Of a stretch of 64,000 nucleotides of DNA, positions 45,623 through 54,225 are shown one piece after another. The position numbers and the translations under genes are program-made. Numbering within the stretch: position 1 is the first letter of the stretch; every line of letters starts with the position of its first letter. This DNA is from Ruegeria faecimaris. Its GTDB lineage: Bacteria; Pseudomonadota; Alphaproteobacteria; Rhodobacterales; Rhodobacteraceae. The notes below the pieces were generated by a model. The model was not told the DNA's origin. It saw only the letters and a program-made list of their open reading frames with translations, and ran no database searches. The stretch is from contig NZ_FXTE01000010.1 of assembly GCF_900182615.1 (NCBI RefSeq), positions 61,939-125,938 on the forward strand. Direction: 5' to 3'.

Positions 45623-46218
45623 TGTCGATAGCTCATCTTCTTGAGGATTTCACTGTACAGGCAGGCGGCGGCAAAGTTCATTTGCTGGACGAAGAGGCGC
45701 TGGAAGAACAGCGGCTTGGTGCCTTCGAACACGGCTATAGCGCCGGATGGGACGATGCCCTTCAGGCCCAGGAACAGGGTCGTGGAAAGGTATCAGACAA
45801 CCTTGCCCGCGCGCTCGAGGATATGTCCTTTACTTATCATGAGGCAACGAGCCGGATGACAATGTCGTTAGAGCCCATGTTCCAGAGCCTCGTCAATCTG
45901 GTGTTGCCGAACACCCTGGATAGGGGACAGGCCACGCGGCTGGTCGAACAGCTTACAGAAATGGCCCGTGAACAGATTGGCCAACCGATGCAAATCTTTG
46001 TGCCTTCGGGGTGCGCGAGTGTTGTCGAAGGGCTGTTGCCCCCTGAATTGGCCACCCCGACCCGCGTTGTCGAGGACCCGTCTCTTGGGGCCGGTCAGGC
46101 ACGTCTGCAGGTTGGTACCTCGCAGCGAGAGGTGGATAGCAGCGCCTTGCTAGAGACAATCCGTTCAGCATTTGACGCTTACGTGTATGAGGCAAAAGAG
46201 GCATTGAACAATGAGTGA
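45622..46218 (+). CDS. fliH: Flagellar export ATPase regulator FliH-like
   Basis: A 198-residue protein of the FliH/YscL type. An N-terminal acidic helix (LLDEEALEEQRLGAFEHGYSAGWDDALQAQEQ) precedes a helical and then a C-terminal alpha/beta region (LNTLDRGQATRLVEQL, IFVPSGCASVVEGLLPP, ALLETIRSAFDAYVYEA). Sequence similarity to canonical FliH is modest, so the call rests also on its place between fliF and fliN. FliH binds FliI to deliver export substrates; fliI is not in the window. The ATG at 45622 overlaps the fliF stop. Confidence 0.75.
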   Translation: MSIAHLLEDFTVQAGGGKVHLLDEEALEEQRLGAFEHGYSAGWDDALQAQEQGRGKVSDNLARALEDMSFTYHEATSRMTMSLEPMFQSLVNLVLPNTLDRGQATRLVEQLTEMAREQIGQPMQIFVPSGCASVVEGLLPPELATPTRVVEDPSLGAGQARLQVGTSQREVDSSALLETIRSAFDAYVYEAKEALNNE

Positions 46219-46498
46219 CCCGCAATCCCCCAAACCCGAAAAAGCCAGCCCGTTTGATACCGTTCCGATCGAGGTAACCGTGTCAGTCGGCCGCGCCCGC
46301 CCGCTCATCCGCGATCTGCTGAGTATGGGTGAAAACGCTGTTCTTACCCTGGACAAGCGGATCGAAGACCCTGTGGACCTCTATGTTGGCGACCAACTCG
46401 TGGCGCGTGGTCTGCTGGAAGAGATGGAGGGTGATCAGGCCGGGCAACTGGCCGTGCGCCTAACCGAAATCGCGGATCTGCAGAACGGGATCGGGTAA
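46211..46498 (+). CDS. fliN: Flagellar motor switch protein FliN
   Basis: A 95-residue protein with one SpoA/FliN domain (VPIEVTVSVGRARPLIRDLLSM, LTLDKRIEDPVDLYVGDQLVARG, LAVRLTEI). The short form is typical for alphaproteobacteria. FliN forms the lower part of the C ring with FliM and helps switch rotation. It overlaps fliH by 8 bases and fliP by 1 base. Confidence 0.93.
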   Translation: MSDPQSPKPEKASPFDTVPIEVTVSVGRARPLIRDLLSMGENAVLTLDKRIEDPVDLYVGDQLVARGLLEEMEGDQAGQLAVRLTEIADLQNGIG

Positions 46499-47226
46499 TG
46501 CGTTTCCTGTTTTGGGTGGCGGTGCTGCTGACGCTGACCCCGTCTCTGACCGCCGCACAAGAGGTGTCGCTGTCGCTGGGCGAAGCTGGTTCGATCTCCG
46601 CGCGCACCATTCAGTTGATTTTGCTGATTACCGTGCTCAGCCTTGCGCCTGGGCTGGCGATCATGATCACCTGTTTCCCTTTCCTGATCACCGTTCTGGC
46701 CATCTTGCGGCAAGGGATCGGATTGCAGCAATCCCCCCCCAACATGCTGATCGTCAGCCTCGCACTGTTTCTGACCTATTTCATCATGGAGCCGGTCTTT
46801 TCGGAGGCCTGGACCACAGGTATTCGCCCCATGGTCGAAGAAACGATGGAGGTCGAACCAGCGTTGGAGCGCGCGTTGCAGCCGTTTCGCGCCTTTATGG
46901 CATGGCGAGTTGATCCGGATACTTTCCACGCCATGGCAGCATTGCGACCCGGGGGTGATACGGTTTCCTTGTCGGCCGAGGCATCCTTGTCGATCTTGAT
47001 GCCGTCTTTCATGCTCTCTGAGATAGCGCGGGCCTTTCAGATCGGGTTTCTGATCTTCCTGCCGTTTCTGATCATTGATCTTGTGGTGGCCGCTGTGCTG
47101 ATGTCGATGGGGATGATGATGGTTCCGCCTGCAACAGTGTCGCTGCCGTTCAAACTAGCCTTCTTTGTCATTGCCGACGGCTGGTCGCTGATCGCAAGCG
47201 CTCTGGTGCGTAGCTATATGACATGA
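46498..47226 (+). CDS. fliP: Flagellar type III export protein FliP
   Basis: A 242-residue protein with a cleavable signal peptide (MRFLFWVAVLLTLTPSLTAAQE) and four membrane segments. Family signatures: ITCFPFLITVLAILRQGIGLQQSPPNMLIVSLALFLT (about 60-95), ILMPSFMLSEIARAFQIGFLIFLPFLIIDLVVAAVLMSMGMMMVPP. It builds the export gate with FliQ and FliR, which are not seen here. Last gene of the plus-strand arm, convergent with the histidine kinase. Confidence 0.96.
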   Translation: MRFLFWVAVLLTLTPSLTAAQEVSLSLGEAGSISARTIQLILLITVLSLAPGLAIMITCFPFLITVLAILRQGIGLQQSPPNMLIVSLALFLTYFIMEPVFSEAWTTGIRPMVEETMEVEPALERALQPFRAFMAWRVDPDTFHAMAALRPGGDTVSLSAEASLSILMPSFMLSEIARAFQIGFLIFLPFLIIDLVVAAVLMSMGMMMVPPATVSLPFKLAFFVIADGWSLIASALVRSYMT

Positions 47227-47230
47227 ATCG

Positions 47231-48682
47231 TCACTGCCTGGTGATCTGCAGACGTGCGCGCAGGCCTTGCTCTCCGGCTTCGAAGCTGAGGGTGCCGCCA
47301 TGCTGTTCCGCGATTGTCGCCGCGATTGTCAGTCCCAGACCAAACCCATCCGAAGACCCGGAGTTTGACCCGCGCCGGAACGGGGCCATCAGGGCTTCGA
47401 TATCCGAGACGGACAGATCGGCCCCTTTGTCCTCGACGGTGATGGTTGCTATTTTGGCATCGGTTTCCAGCTGAACCTCGGCATGGCGCCCATATTTCAG
47501 CGCATTGTCGATCAGGTTGGTCAGGGCGCGCTTTAGCGAAATTGGCCTGCCAACGACCAGTATCCGCCGGGTCTCGGGCAGGGATCCATGCCCTCGGCGC
47601 GACATGAAAACGGACGTGCCGCCCTGTACCGCCACTGGGGCCAGCTTTTTCAGGGTCACCGGCAGTCCCATATCCTGATAGTCCGCGACCAGAGCCTCGA
47701 CCAGCGACGTCAGTGAAATCTGCCGCGGTTCTTCGATGCTCAGCTCGGACCGTGTGTAGGTCAGAACGCTTTCGATCATGCCGGTCATCTGATCGACATC
47801 GGCCTCAAGTTTTTCGCGCAGCTCGGCATCTGGGATCAATGCGGCACGCAGCCGGACGCGGGTGGCCGGGGTGCCCAGATCGTGGCTGACACCCGATAAA
47901 ACAGTGGCGCGCTTTTCCAGTTGCATGCGCTCTGCGTCCAGATGCTCGTTCACGGCAGAGACGATGTCGCGCAGTTCGGCCGGGCCATCGGCCTCATAAC
48001 TGTTCGGCCCACCCCGCCTTTTGCGGTCGCGCAAGGCAGTAGAAAAGCGGGTGAAACTGTCTGATACATTGCCCACCGAGGTCAGGATCACCGCCAGCGC
48101 GACAATAGCGACCAGAATCGTAGGCAGACGCAGGTCGGTTGGGGCTGCACGGCATCCCCAGATATCTGTCCCGTCCACCTGTTGCCATGCGCCGCGCCCA
48201 TAGCGGGCGATCAGTATCGGTTCGCTGCAATAGGTCGCCAAAAGCCGGGTCAGATTGCCCATTTTCTCTGGGCCGGTCTGGTCGATGCCGGAGAGGATGT
48301 CGGACACCGGGTAAACCAGCCGGTCTGACATCACAGCCAGCGTCAACTCTCGGCCTGAAACGGGTGCTGAGCTGTCAGTCAGGATCGACAGGTTGGTGAC
48401 AAAGCTGCGATCCGAAAACCCGGGAAGTTGCTCAAACTGCCCGGCATCCGCCAGGCTGGCTGCTTTGGGCGGCAATGGTACGATGGAGATGCCTGGCGGT
48501 GGGGATTTACCGATGCGCAAATCCTCGTAAATAGCGAACCCGGCAACATATGCACGGGTCTGGAATTCCTGCCATGCCCGGGCCGAGGCGAACCAAAGGC
48601 CTGCGGCCAGCAACCCCGAGGTAAAAGCGGCGCAGGTCCAGATCCAGCCCAGGCTGCGCAGGCGCGTGGCGCGGACGGTCAT
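47231..48682 (-). CDS. Sensor histidine kinase (EnvZ-like) of a two-component system
   Basis: A 483-residue inner-membrane kinase. One helix near residues 15-33 and another at about 193-215 flank a periplasmic sensor domain. A HAMP-like region follows, then the H-box SGVSHDLGTPATRVRLR with the phosphorylated His, and the ATPase domain with N-box LIDNALKYGRH, DKGADL and DGFGLGLTIA. It overlaps its response regulator by 4 bases. Its place opposite a GtsA-like sugar importer parallels the GltR/GtrS pair of pseudomonads, suggesting that it senses a sugar or sugar acid; this is inference. Confidence 0.9.
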   Translation of the reverse strand: MTVRATRLRSLGWIWTCAAFTSGLLAAGLWFASARAWQEFQTRAYVAGFAIYEDLRIGKSPPPGISIVPLPPKAASLADAGQFEQLPGFSDRSFVTNLSILTDSSAPVSGRELTLAVMSDRLVYPVSDILSGIDQTGPEKMGNLTRLLATYCSEPILIARYGRGAWQQVDGTDIWGCRAAPTDLRLPTILVAIVALAVILTSVGNVSDSFTRFSTALRDRKRRGGPNSYEADGPAELRDIVSAVNEHLDAERMQLEKRATVLSGVSHDLGTPATRVRLRAALIPDAELREKLEADVDQMTGMIESVLTYTRSELSIEEPRQISLTSLVEALVADYQDMGLPVTLKKLAPVAVQGGTSVFMSRRGHGSLPETRRILVVGRPISLKRALTNLIDNALKYGRHAEVQLETDAKIATITVEDKGADLSVSDIEALMAPFRRGSNSGSSDGFGLGLTIAATIAEQHGGTLSFEAGEQGLRARLQITRQ

Positions 48683-49416
48683 GCGGTTTCGTCCACAGAC
48701 ACCTCTGCGGCAAAGATATAGCCCACACCGCGTTCGGTCTTCAGCATTTGCGGGTCTTTGGGGTTGGCTTCGATCTTGGATCGCAGCCGCCCGACCAGCA
48801 TGTCGATGGCGCGTCCCTGGCCTTCGCTCTTGTCATTAGCGCCTGTTACATCCAGGGCCGCGGCGATTTCATCCCGGGTCAGGGGAATATGCGGGTTGGC
48901 CAGAAAAACCTTGAGCATTGCTGTTTCTCGCTGCGACAGGGATACCAGATATCCGTCGGGCGAATGCACTTCGTCCCGTTTGCCGTCATAGAGCCAGCCG
49001 TCAAACCTAAAGGAGCGGGTGCGGCGGCGATAGGCAAGCGAAGGTGTACGACGCGCCCGTTGCATGACGGCGCGTACGCGAGCCAGCATCAGTTGCGGAT
49101 TAAAAGGCTTGGCGATGTAATCGTCGGCGCCCACCTCATACCCGGCCATGCGTTGATGATCGGCGGACAAGGCCGAGACCAGAATGATCGGCACGTCCTG
49201 TTCGGCCCGCAGGCGGGCACAGATATCAACGCCGTTTTCATCCCCCAGCATCACATCCAACAGAATCAGGTCGATCCGACCCGACTTGAGATGGGCGCGG
49301 ATTTCGCTTTCGGAACTGGCGGGCAGCGCAATGAAGCCATTCTGTTGCAGGAACTGGGTCATCATCGACCGCATTTCAGGGTCGTCATCCACCACCAACA
49401 GCCGCGGAATGCTCAC
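48679..49416 (-). CDS. OmpR-family response regulator
   Basis: A 245-residue regulator. The receiver domain has the acidic pocket VVDDDPEMRS (about 8-17), the phosphorylated Asp in LILLDVMLGDENG (about 54) and the Lys in DYIAKPFNPQ. The C-terminal winged helix (DEVHSPDGYLVSLSQRETAMLKVF, INMLVGRLRSKIE-type end) is of the OmpR class. I start at the GTG 49416, because AGGAGG lies 9 bases upstream and MSIPRLLVVDDD is the normal N-terminus. Direct repeats in the divergent promoter (49459-49503) may be its own binding sites. Confidence 0.9.
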   Translation of the reverse strand: MSIPRLLVVDDDPEMRSMMTQFLQQNGFIALPASSESEIRAHLKSGRIDLILLDVMLGDENGVDICARLRAEQDVPIILVSALSADHQRMAGYEVGADDYIAKPFNPQLMLARVRAVMQRARRTPSLAYRRRTRSFRFDGWLYDGKRDEVHSPDGYLVSLSQRETAMLKVFLANPHIPLTRDEIAAALDVTGANDKSEGQGRAIDMLVGRLRSKIEANPKDPQMLKTERGVGYIFAAEVSVDETA

Positions 49417-49458
49417 AGTGTTCGTCCTCCTGTTCTCTGGCCCCAAACTTCGTCCATT

Positions 49459-49503
49459 GTAACGAACGGAAACAGATTCAATGCTAACGTAACACGCTGT
49501 AAC
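49459..49503. promoter_or_regulatory. TAAC direct repeats in the divergent two-component/sugar-importer promoter
   Basis: GTAAC occurs at 49459, 49489 and 49499, and CTAAC at 49484. The last two GTAAC copies are 10 bases apart (one helical turn), as OmpR-type regulators prefer. The cluster lies between the response regulator and the importer. No further site is assigned in the remaining 130 bases before the importer gene. Confidence 0.45.
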
Positions 49504-49630
49504 AAAAGCGGTGAAAATTTGCGCCATTCCCGGGTATTGGCCCGGATTTAGCGTTGTCAGACTCAGATAGAGACACAGTATTGCGGCATTGCCATTTTGA
49601 CTGGCACCGAATTCTCAGGGAGGAGAAAAC

Positions 49631-50875
49631 ATGAAACGATTTTCTTTTGCGACTGTGTCCGCATTGGCCGTCGCAGCCGGATCATCTGTGGTGGCTGAAC
49701 CACAGGCGGAGGTCTTGCATTGGTGGACATCCGGTGGCGAGGCCAAATCGGTGGCCGTGCTTCAGGAAGAGTTTGCCTCGAACGGGGGCACATGGACCGA
49801 TATGCCTGTCGCAGGCGGCGGCGGTGATGCGGCCATGACAGCGCTGCGGGCGCGGGTTCTGGCAGGCAACGCGCCGACAGCGGTTCAGCTGAAAGGCCCG
49901 GCGATTCAGGAATGGTATGAAGAGGGCGTTCTGGCCGATATCTCGAACGTGGCCGCCGCCGAAGGCTGGGCCGAGGTTCTGCCCGCGTCGATCGCTGGTC
50001 ACATGATGTGCGAAGGCACTTGGTGCGCGGCGCCTGTGAACGTTCACCGCATCGACTGGATCTGGGCCAATGCCGATGTGCTGGCCGCAAACGGAATCGA
50101 GATGCCGACCACATGGGAAGAGTTCAACGCCGCAGCCGAAAAACTGCAGGCCGCCGGTGTGATCCCGCTGGCGCATGGCGGTCAGGCCTGGCAGGACGCT
50201 ACGGTTTTCGAAGCCGTCGCGCTGGGTCTTGGCGGACCGGAATTCTATCAGAAAGCCCTGGTCGATCTGGACCCCGAGGCGTTGACCTCGGACACAATGA
50301 TCCAGGTCTTTGACCAAATGCGCACCCTGCGTGGTTATGTGGACGAGAATTTCTCGGGTCGCGACTGGAACCTTGCCACCGCGATGGTGATGAACGGCGA
50401 AGCGGCCTTTCAGATCATGGGTGACTGGGCCAAGGGCGAATTCCTTGCAGCGGGCAAGAAGCCTGGTGAGGATTTCCTCTGCGCCTCGACCCCCGGCGAT
50501 GGATATCTGTACAATGTCGACAGCTTTGCCATGTTCGAGGTTGAGGGCGACGACAATCGCGCCGGTCAGGAATTGCTGGCCAAGCTGATTGTTGCACCGA
50601 ACTTTCAGGAAGTGTTCAACCTGAACAAGGGTTCGATCCCGGCCCGGACCGATGTGTCGCTGGATGCCTTTGACATCTGTGCGCAAATCTCGGCCGAAGA
50701 CATGGGCTCGACCTCGGCAGGTGGTTCACTGCTGCCGTCTTATGCCCATGGCATGGCGCTGCGCGGGTCGCAGGCTGGTGCGATCACCGATGTTGTGACC
50801 GCGCATTTCAACTCGGATATGTCCTCGGCTGACGCGGTTCAGCAACTGGCGGACGCGGTGGCCAACAGCTACTGA
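49631..50875 (+). CDS. Sugar ABC transporter substrate-binding protein (GtsA-like, glucose/mannose type)
   Basis: A 414-residue periplasmic protein with a signal peptide (MKRFSFATVSALAVAAGSSVVA). EVLHWWTSGGEAKSVAVL, PVAGGGGDAAMTALRARVLAGN and AVQLKGPAIQEWYEEGVLADIS follow the pattern of GtsA, the glucose-binding protein of Pseudomonas. GGGAGGAG precedes the start. It is the first gene of a four-gene importer, followed by a stable hairpin. The exact sugar (glucose, mannose, galactose) cannot be fixed from sequence. Confidence 0.88.
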   Translation: MKRFSFATVSALAVAAGSSVVAEPQAEVLHWWTSGGEAKSVAVLQEEFASNGGTWTDMPVAGGGGDAAMTALRARVLAGNAPTAVQLKGPAIQEWYEEGVLADISNVAAAEGWAEVLPASIAGHMMCEGTWCAAPVNVHRIDWIWANADVLAANGIEMPTTWEEFNAAAEKLQAAGVIPLAHGGQAWQDATVFEAVALGLGGPEFYQKALVDLDPEALTSDTMIQVFDQMRTLRGYVDENFSGRDWNLATAMVMNGEAAFQIMGDWAKGEFLAAGKKPGEDFLCASTPGDGYLYNVDSFAMFEVEGDDNRAGQELLAKLIVAPNFQEVFNLNKGSIPARTDVSLDAFDICAQISAEDMGSTSAGGSLLPSYAHGMALRGSQAGAITDVVTAHFNSDMSSADAVQQLADAVANSY

Positions 50876-50883
50876 TCCAATAC

Positions 50884-50912
50884 GCTCTGCCCCCCAAGGT
50901 GTGGGGCAGAGC
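50884..50912 (+). other. Intercistronic hairpin after the sugar-binding protein gene
   Basis: GCTCTGCCCC (50884-50893) pairs exactly with GGGGCAGAGC (50903-50912) around 9 bases. No T run follows. It probably protects the upstream message and lowers read-through to the permease genes 20 bases later. Confidence 0.65.
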
Positions 50913-50932
50913 ATCTTTCCCCGGAGGAAAAC

Positions 50933-51805
50933 ATGTCCGAATGGCTGGAAAACCACCTGCCCAAGGTGGTGCTGGCACCGTCGTTCATCGCCGTATTGAT
51001 CTTTGTCTACGGATTTATCGGATGGACCGCATGGGTGTCGCTTACACGCTCAAAACTGCTGCCGAAATACGAGATCCATGGCTTCATCCAATATGAGCGC
51101 CTGTTCGACTCTCCTCGCTGGGATACGGCGATTGGCAACCTGTATATCTTTGGTACTCTGTTCATCGTGATCGCGATGCTGCTGGGCCTGCTGCTGGCCA
51201 TCCTGCTGGATCAGAAAATCCGCGTCGAAGGAGCGATCCGAACAATCTATCTCTACCCCATGGCGCTGTCGATGATCGTCACGGGCACGGCGTGGAAGTG
51301 GATCCTGAACCCCGGTCTGGGGATTGAGTCCATGGTGCAGGGTTGGGGCTTTCCCAACTTCGAATTCGATTGGCTTGTGAATCCCGATTACGCGATCTAC
51401 ACCATCGTCATTGCCGCACTCTGGCAAAGCTCGGGCTTTGTGATGGCGCTGTTTCTGGCCGGTCTGCGCTCGGTTGATGGCGAGATCATCAAGGCCGCAC
51501 AGGTCGATGGTATTCCAACATGGCGTATCTATACCGCGATCATCATCCCGTCGATGGCCCCGATTTTCCTGTCCGCTTTCATCGTGTTGGCGCATCTGGC
51601 AATCAAGAGCTTTGACCTTGTCATCGCCCTGACTGGCGGCGGTCCGGGCTATGCGACCGATCTGCCCGCCACCTACATGTATGCGATGGCCTTTTCGCGC
51701 GGCGATATCGGTCAGGCGGCGTCGTCTGCAATGATCATGATGCTGGTCGTCTTTGCCATCGTGGTTCCTTATCTCTACTCAGAATTGAGGGCTAAAAATG
51801 ACTGA
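50933..51805 (+). CDS. Sugar ABC transporter permease (MalF/GtsB-like)
   Basis: A 290-residue permease with six membrane helices. The N-terminal LPKVVLAPSFIAVLIFVYGFIGWTAWVSLT and the EAA loop GEIIKAAQVDGIPTWRIYTAIIIPSMAPIF (about 182-212) are typical of carbohydrate importer subunit 1. GGAGG lies before the ATG. It overlaps the next permease by 8 bases. Confidence 0.92.
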   Translation: MSEWLENHLPKVVLAPSFIAVLIFVYGFIGWTAWVSLTRSKLLPKYEIHGFIQYERLFDSPRWDTAIGNLYIFGTLFIVIAMLLGLLLAILLDQKIRVEGAIRTIYLYPMALSMIVTGTAWKWILNPGLGIESMVQGWGFPNFEFDWLVNPDYAIYTIVIAALWQSSGFVMALFLAGLRSVDGEIIKAAQVDGIPTWRIYTAIIIPSMAPIFLSAFIVLAHLAIKSFDLVIALTGGGPGYATDLPATYMYAMAFSRGDIGQAASSAMIMMLVVFAIVVPYLYSELRAKND

Positions 51806-52697
51806 TCTGTCGATGCCCCACACCCAAACCCGCAGCCAAAGTAACATGAGCAAAATCGCCCTGCGCTGGCTGCTTTACGTGGTGCTGTGCCTGTTCGCGC
51901 TGTACTATCTGATGCCATTATTTGTGATGTTGACGACATCGCTGAAAAGCCTCGAGGAAATCCGTACCGGTAGCCTGATATCGTTACCGCGTGAGGTGAG
52001 TTTCGAAGCCTGGCAAACCGCTTGGTCGGGCGCCTGCACGGGTATCCAATGCGAAGGTCTGCGGCCTTACTTCTGGAACTCGGTCCTGATTGCGGTGCCT
52101 GCGGTGGCTATCTCGACCCTGCTGGGCGCTCTGAATGGTTACGTTGTCGCGCAGTGGCGGTTCAAAGGGGCTAACATCATCTTCTCGCTGATGCTGTTTG
52201 GTTGCTTCATTCCGTTTCAGGTCGTCCTGCTGCCGATGGCGCGCCTTCTGGGCATGATGGGTATTGCCGGAACCATTCCGGGCCTGATCTTTGTCCACGT
52301 AATCTATGGTCTTGGCTTCACCACGCTGTTTTTCCGCAACTATTATGTCTCTATCCCGGCCGAGCTGACCAAGGCCGCCCGCGTCGATGGGGCCGGGTTC
52401 CTGCGGATTTTCTGGTCGATCTTCCTGCCACTGTCACTGCCGATCATCGTGGTAACCGTGATCTGGCAATTCACGCAGATCTGGAATGATTTCTTGTTCG
52501 GCGTCTCGTTCAGCCAGGCGGGCACACAGCCTGTGACCGTGGCGCTTAATAACATCGTAAACTCCACCACCGGTGTCAAAGAATACAATGTCGACATGGC
52601 CGCCGCGATCATCGCGGGTCTGCCGACGCTGCTCGTCTATGTCGTTGCCGGTAAGTATTTCATCCGCGGCCTGACCGCTGGCTCTGTGAAGGGATAG
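51798..52697 (+). CDS. Sugar ABC transporter permease (MalG/GtsC-like)
   Basis: A 299-residue permease, partner of the preceding one. It shows ALYYLMPLFVMLTTSLKS near the N-terminus and the EAA loop AELTKAARVDGAGFLRIFWSIFLPLSLPI (about 195-222), ending in YFIRGLTAGSVKG as this family does. The first 20 residues before the first helix are hydrophilic; a later Met (MSKIALRW) is an alternative start. Followed after 1 base by the ATPase gene. Confidence 0.92.
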   Translation: MTDLSMPHTQTRSQSNMSKIALRWLLYVVLCLFALYYLMPLFVMLTTSLKSLEEIRTGSLISLPREVSFEAWQTAWSGACTGIQCEGLRPYFWNSVLIAVPAVAISTLLGALNGYVVAQWRFKGANIIFSLMLFGCFIPFQVVLLPMARLLGMMGIAGTIPGLIFVHVIYGLGFTTLFFRNYYVSIPAELTKAARVDGAGFLRIFWSIFLPLSLPIIVVTVIWQFTQIWNDFLFGVSFSQAGTQPVTVALNNIVNSTTGVKEYNVDMAAAIIAGLPTLLVYVVAGKYFIRGLTAGSVKG

Positions 52698-52698
52698 A

Positions 52699-53799
52699 AT
52701 GATGGCTCCCATCCTTGATATCAACAAGCTGTACAAGAACTACGGCGCAACCGAGATCCTGAAGGATATCAACATCTCGATCGAACCGGGCGACTTTCTG
52801 GTGCTGGTCGGCCCATCGGGCTGTGGGAAATCCACCCTGCTGAACTGTATTGCCGGGCTGGAACCGATCACCGGCGGTACGCTGGCCATTGGTGGCAAAG
52901 ACATGACCCATGTCAGCCCTAAGGACCGGGACATCGCCATGGTGTTTCAGTCCTACGCCCTGTACCCAACCATGTCGGTGGCCAAGAACATTACCTTTGG
53001 CATGAAAGTGCGCGGCGTGGATCAGGCTACGATGGACGCTAAGCTAAAGGATGTGGCCGCACTGCTGCAAATCGAACCGCTGCTGAACCGCCGTCCTAGT
53101 CAGCTGTCCGGTGGACAGCGTCAGCGGGTGGCGATGGGTCGGGCGCTGGTGCGCGACCCCAAACTGTTCCTGTTTGACGAGCCGCTGTCGAACCTCGACG
53201 CCAAGCTGCGGGTCGAGATGCGGACAGAAATCAAGAAGCTGCACCAGACGCTGGATGCCTCTATCGTTTATGTGACCCACGACCAGATCGAGGCGATGAC
53301 GCTGGCCACCAAGATTGTGGTTCTGAAAGGCGGGATCGTGCAACAGATCGGCAGCCCGGCCGAGATCTATAACAACCCCGCCAACCTGTTCGTGGCTGAT
53401 TTCATGGGCTCGCCTGCGATGAACCTGATCCCTGCAAAGGCCACCAAGAACGGCACGGGCACCGAAATCGCCATTGAGCGGTCATCCGGTGAAACGCTAG
53501 TCCTGAAGGATGCCCGCGATCTGTCACTGCCGCAGGATGTCATTCTGGGCCTGCGCCCAGAGGATATCGCCGAGGCCGGGTTCCGCGCCGGAGACGGTGT
53601 ACAGGAAGCGGTTTGCATGGTCGACATGGTCGAACCTGCCGGGGCTGACACCTATGTTGTGTCCGAACTGGGCGGCAAACAGGTCACTGCGCGCCTGCAC
53701 GCGGAAACCAGCGCCCAGGCCGGGCAAGAGCTGAACCTGGCCTTTGACATGAGCAAAGTGTCCTATTTTGCCAAGGAAACCGGCGAGCGGTTGAACTAG
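52699..53799 (+). CDS. Sugar ABC transporter ATP-binding protein (UgpC/MsmK family)
   Basis: A 366-residue ATPase. Walker A GPSGCGKST (about 39-47), Q-loop VFQSYALYPTMSV, signature LSGGQRQRVAMGRALVRDPKLFLFDEPLSNLD with Walker B, and the switch His in VTHDQIEAMTLA. The C-terminal 120 residues form the MalK-like OB-fold domain (ILGLRPEDI). Two Met codons stand in a row at 52699 and 52702; either may be the start. It ends the importer operon; no terminator is evident in the next 60 bases. Confidence 0.94.
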   Translation: MMAPILDINKLYKNYGATEILKDINISIEPGDFLVLVGPSGCGKSTLLNCIAGLEPITGGTLAIGGKDMTHVSPKDRDIAMVFQSYALYPTMSVAKNITFGMKVRGVDQATMDAKLKDVAALLQIEPLLNRRPSQLSGGQRQRVAMGRALVRDPKLFLFDEPLSNLDAKLRVEMRTEIKKLHQTLDASIVYVTHDQIEAMTLATKIVVLKGGIVQQIGSPAEIYNNPANLFVADFMGSPAMNLIPAKATKNGTGTEIAIERSSGETLVLKDARDLSLPQDVILGLRPEDIAEAGFRAGDGVQEAVCMVDMVEPAGADTYVVSELGGKQVTARLHAETSAQAGQELNLAFDMSKVSYFAKETGERLN

Positions 53800-53887
53800 C
53801 GCACTGCGCAGGACTTGTTCTTGCTAAACTCGGGCAATTTCGCCAAGTACTGACGCCATGTCAGGCCAACGAGATTGCCCGGGGTAT

Positions 53888-54223
53888 ATGATGATACTGG
53901 AAATTCGACATTACACACTAAAACCGGGCCGCCGAGAAGCGTTCGTAGAATTCTTTGAGAAACACAATCGCGCTGCGTTGCGGGATGCAGGAATGCTTGT
54001 GTTTGGGCCGCTCAGAGACCTGGAAAATCCTGACAAAGTGCATTGGATGCGCGCGTTTTCTTCGTTGGAAGAACGCGACAGGATAAAGGACAGCTTCTAT
54101 GGTGAGGCGGTCTGGAATGACCAGATCGAACCCATTGCAATGCCAATGATCGCACACTATGAGGCCGAACTGGTCGAAACTACGAGCGGATTTGAAAGTT
54201 TTGACTGCAGCAAATCGCTGTGA
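53888..54223 (+). CDS. NIPSNAP family protein
   Basis: A 111-residue protein with a single ferredoxin-like alpha/beta NIPSNAP domain: MILEIRHYTLKPGRREAFVEFFE at the start and a GxLxPLRDLENPDKVHWMRAFSSLEERDR-type middle. Function in bacteria is unclear; related Dabb proteins bind or process small aromatic molecules. The first Met of the pair at 53888/53891 is used, with GGGG upstream. It is convergent with mlaC, with 2 bases between the stops. Confidence 0.82.
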   Translation: MMILEIRHYTLKPGRREAFVEFFEKHNRAALRDAGMLVFGPLRDLENPDKVHWMRAFSSLEERDRIKDSFYGEAVWNDQIEPIAMPMIAHYEAELVETTSGFESFDCSKSL

Positions 54224-54225
54224 AT

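Noticed and set aside
49682..50686. Long minus-strand frame opposite the sugar-binding protein (334 codons)
   Set aside because: Antisense to a well-supported gene, rich in His and Arg with no motif, as expected for a shadow frame.
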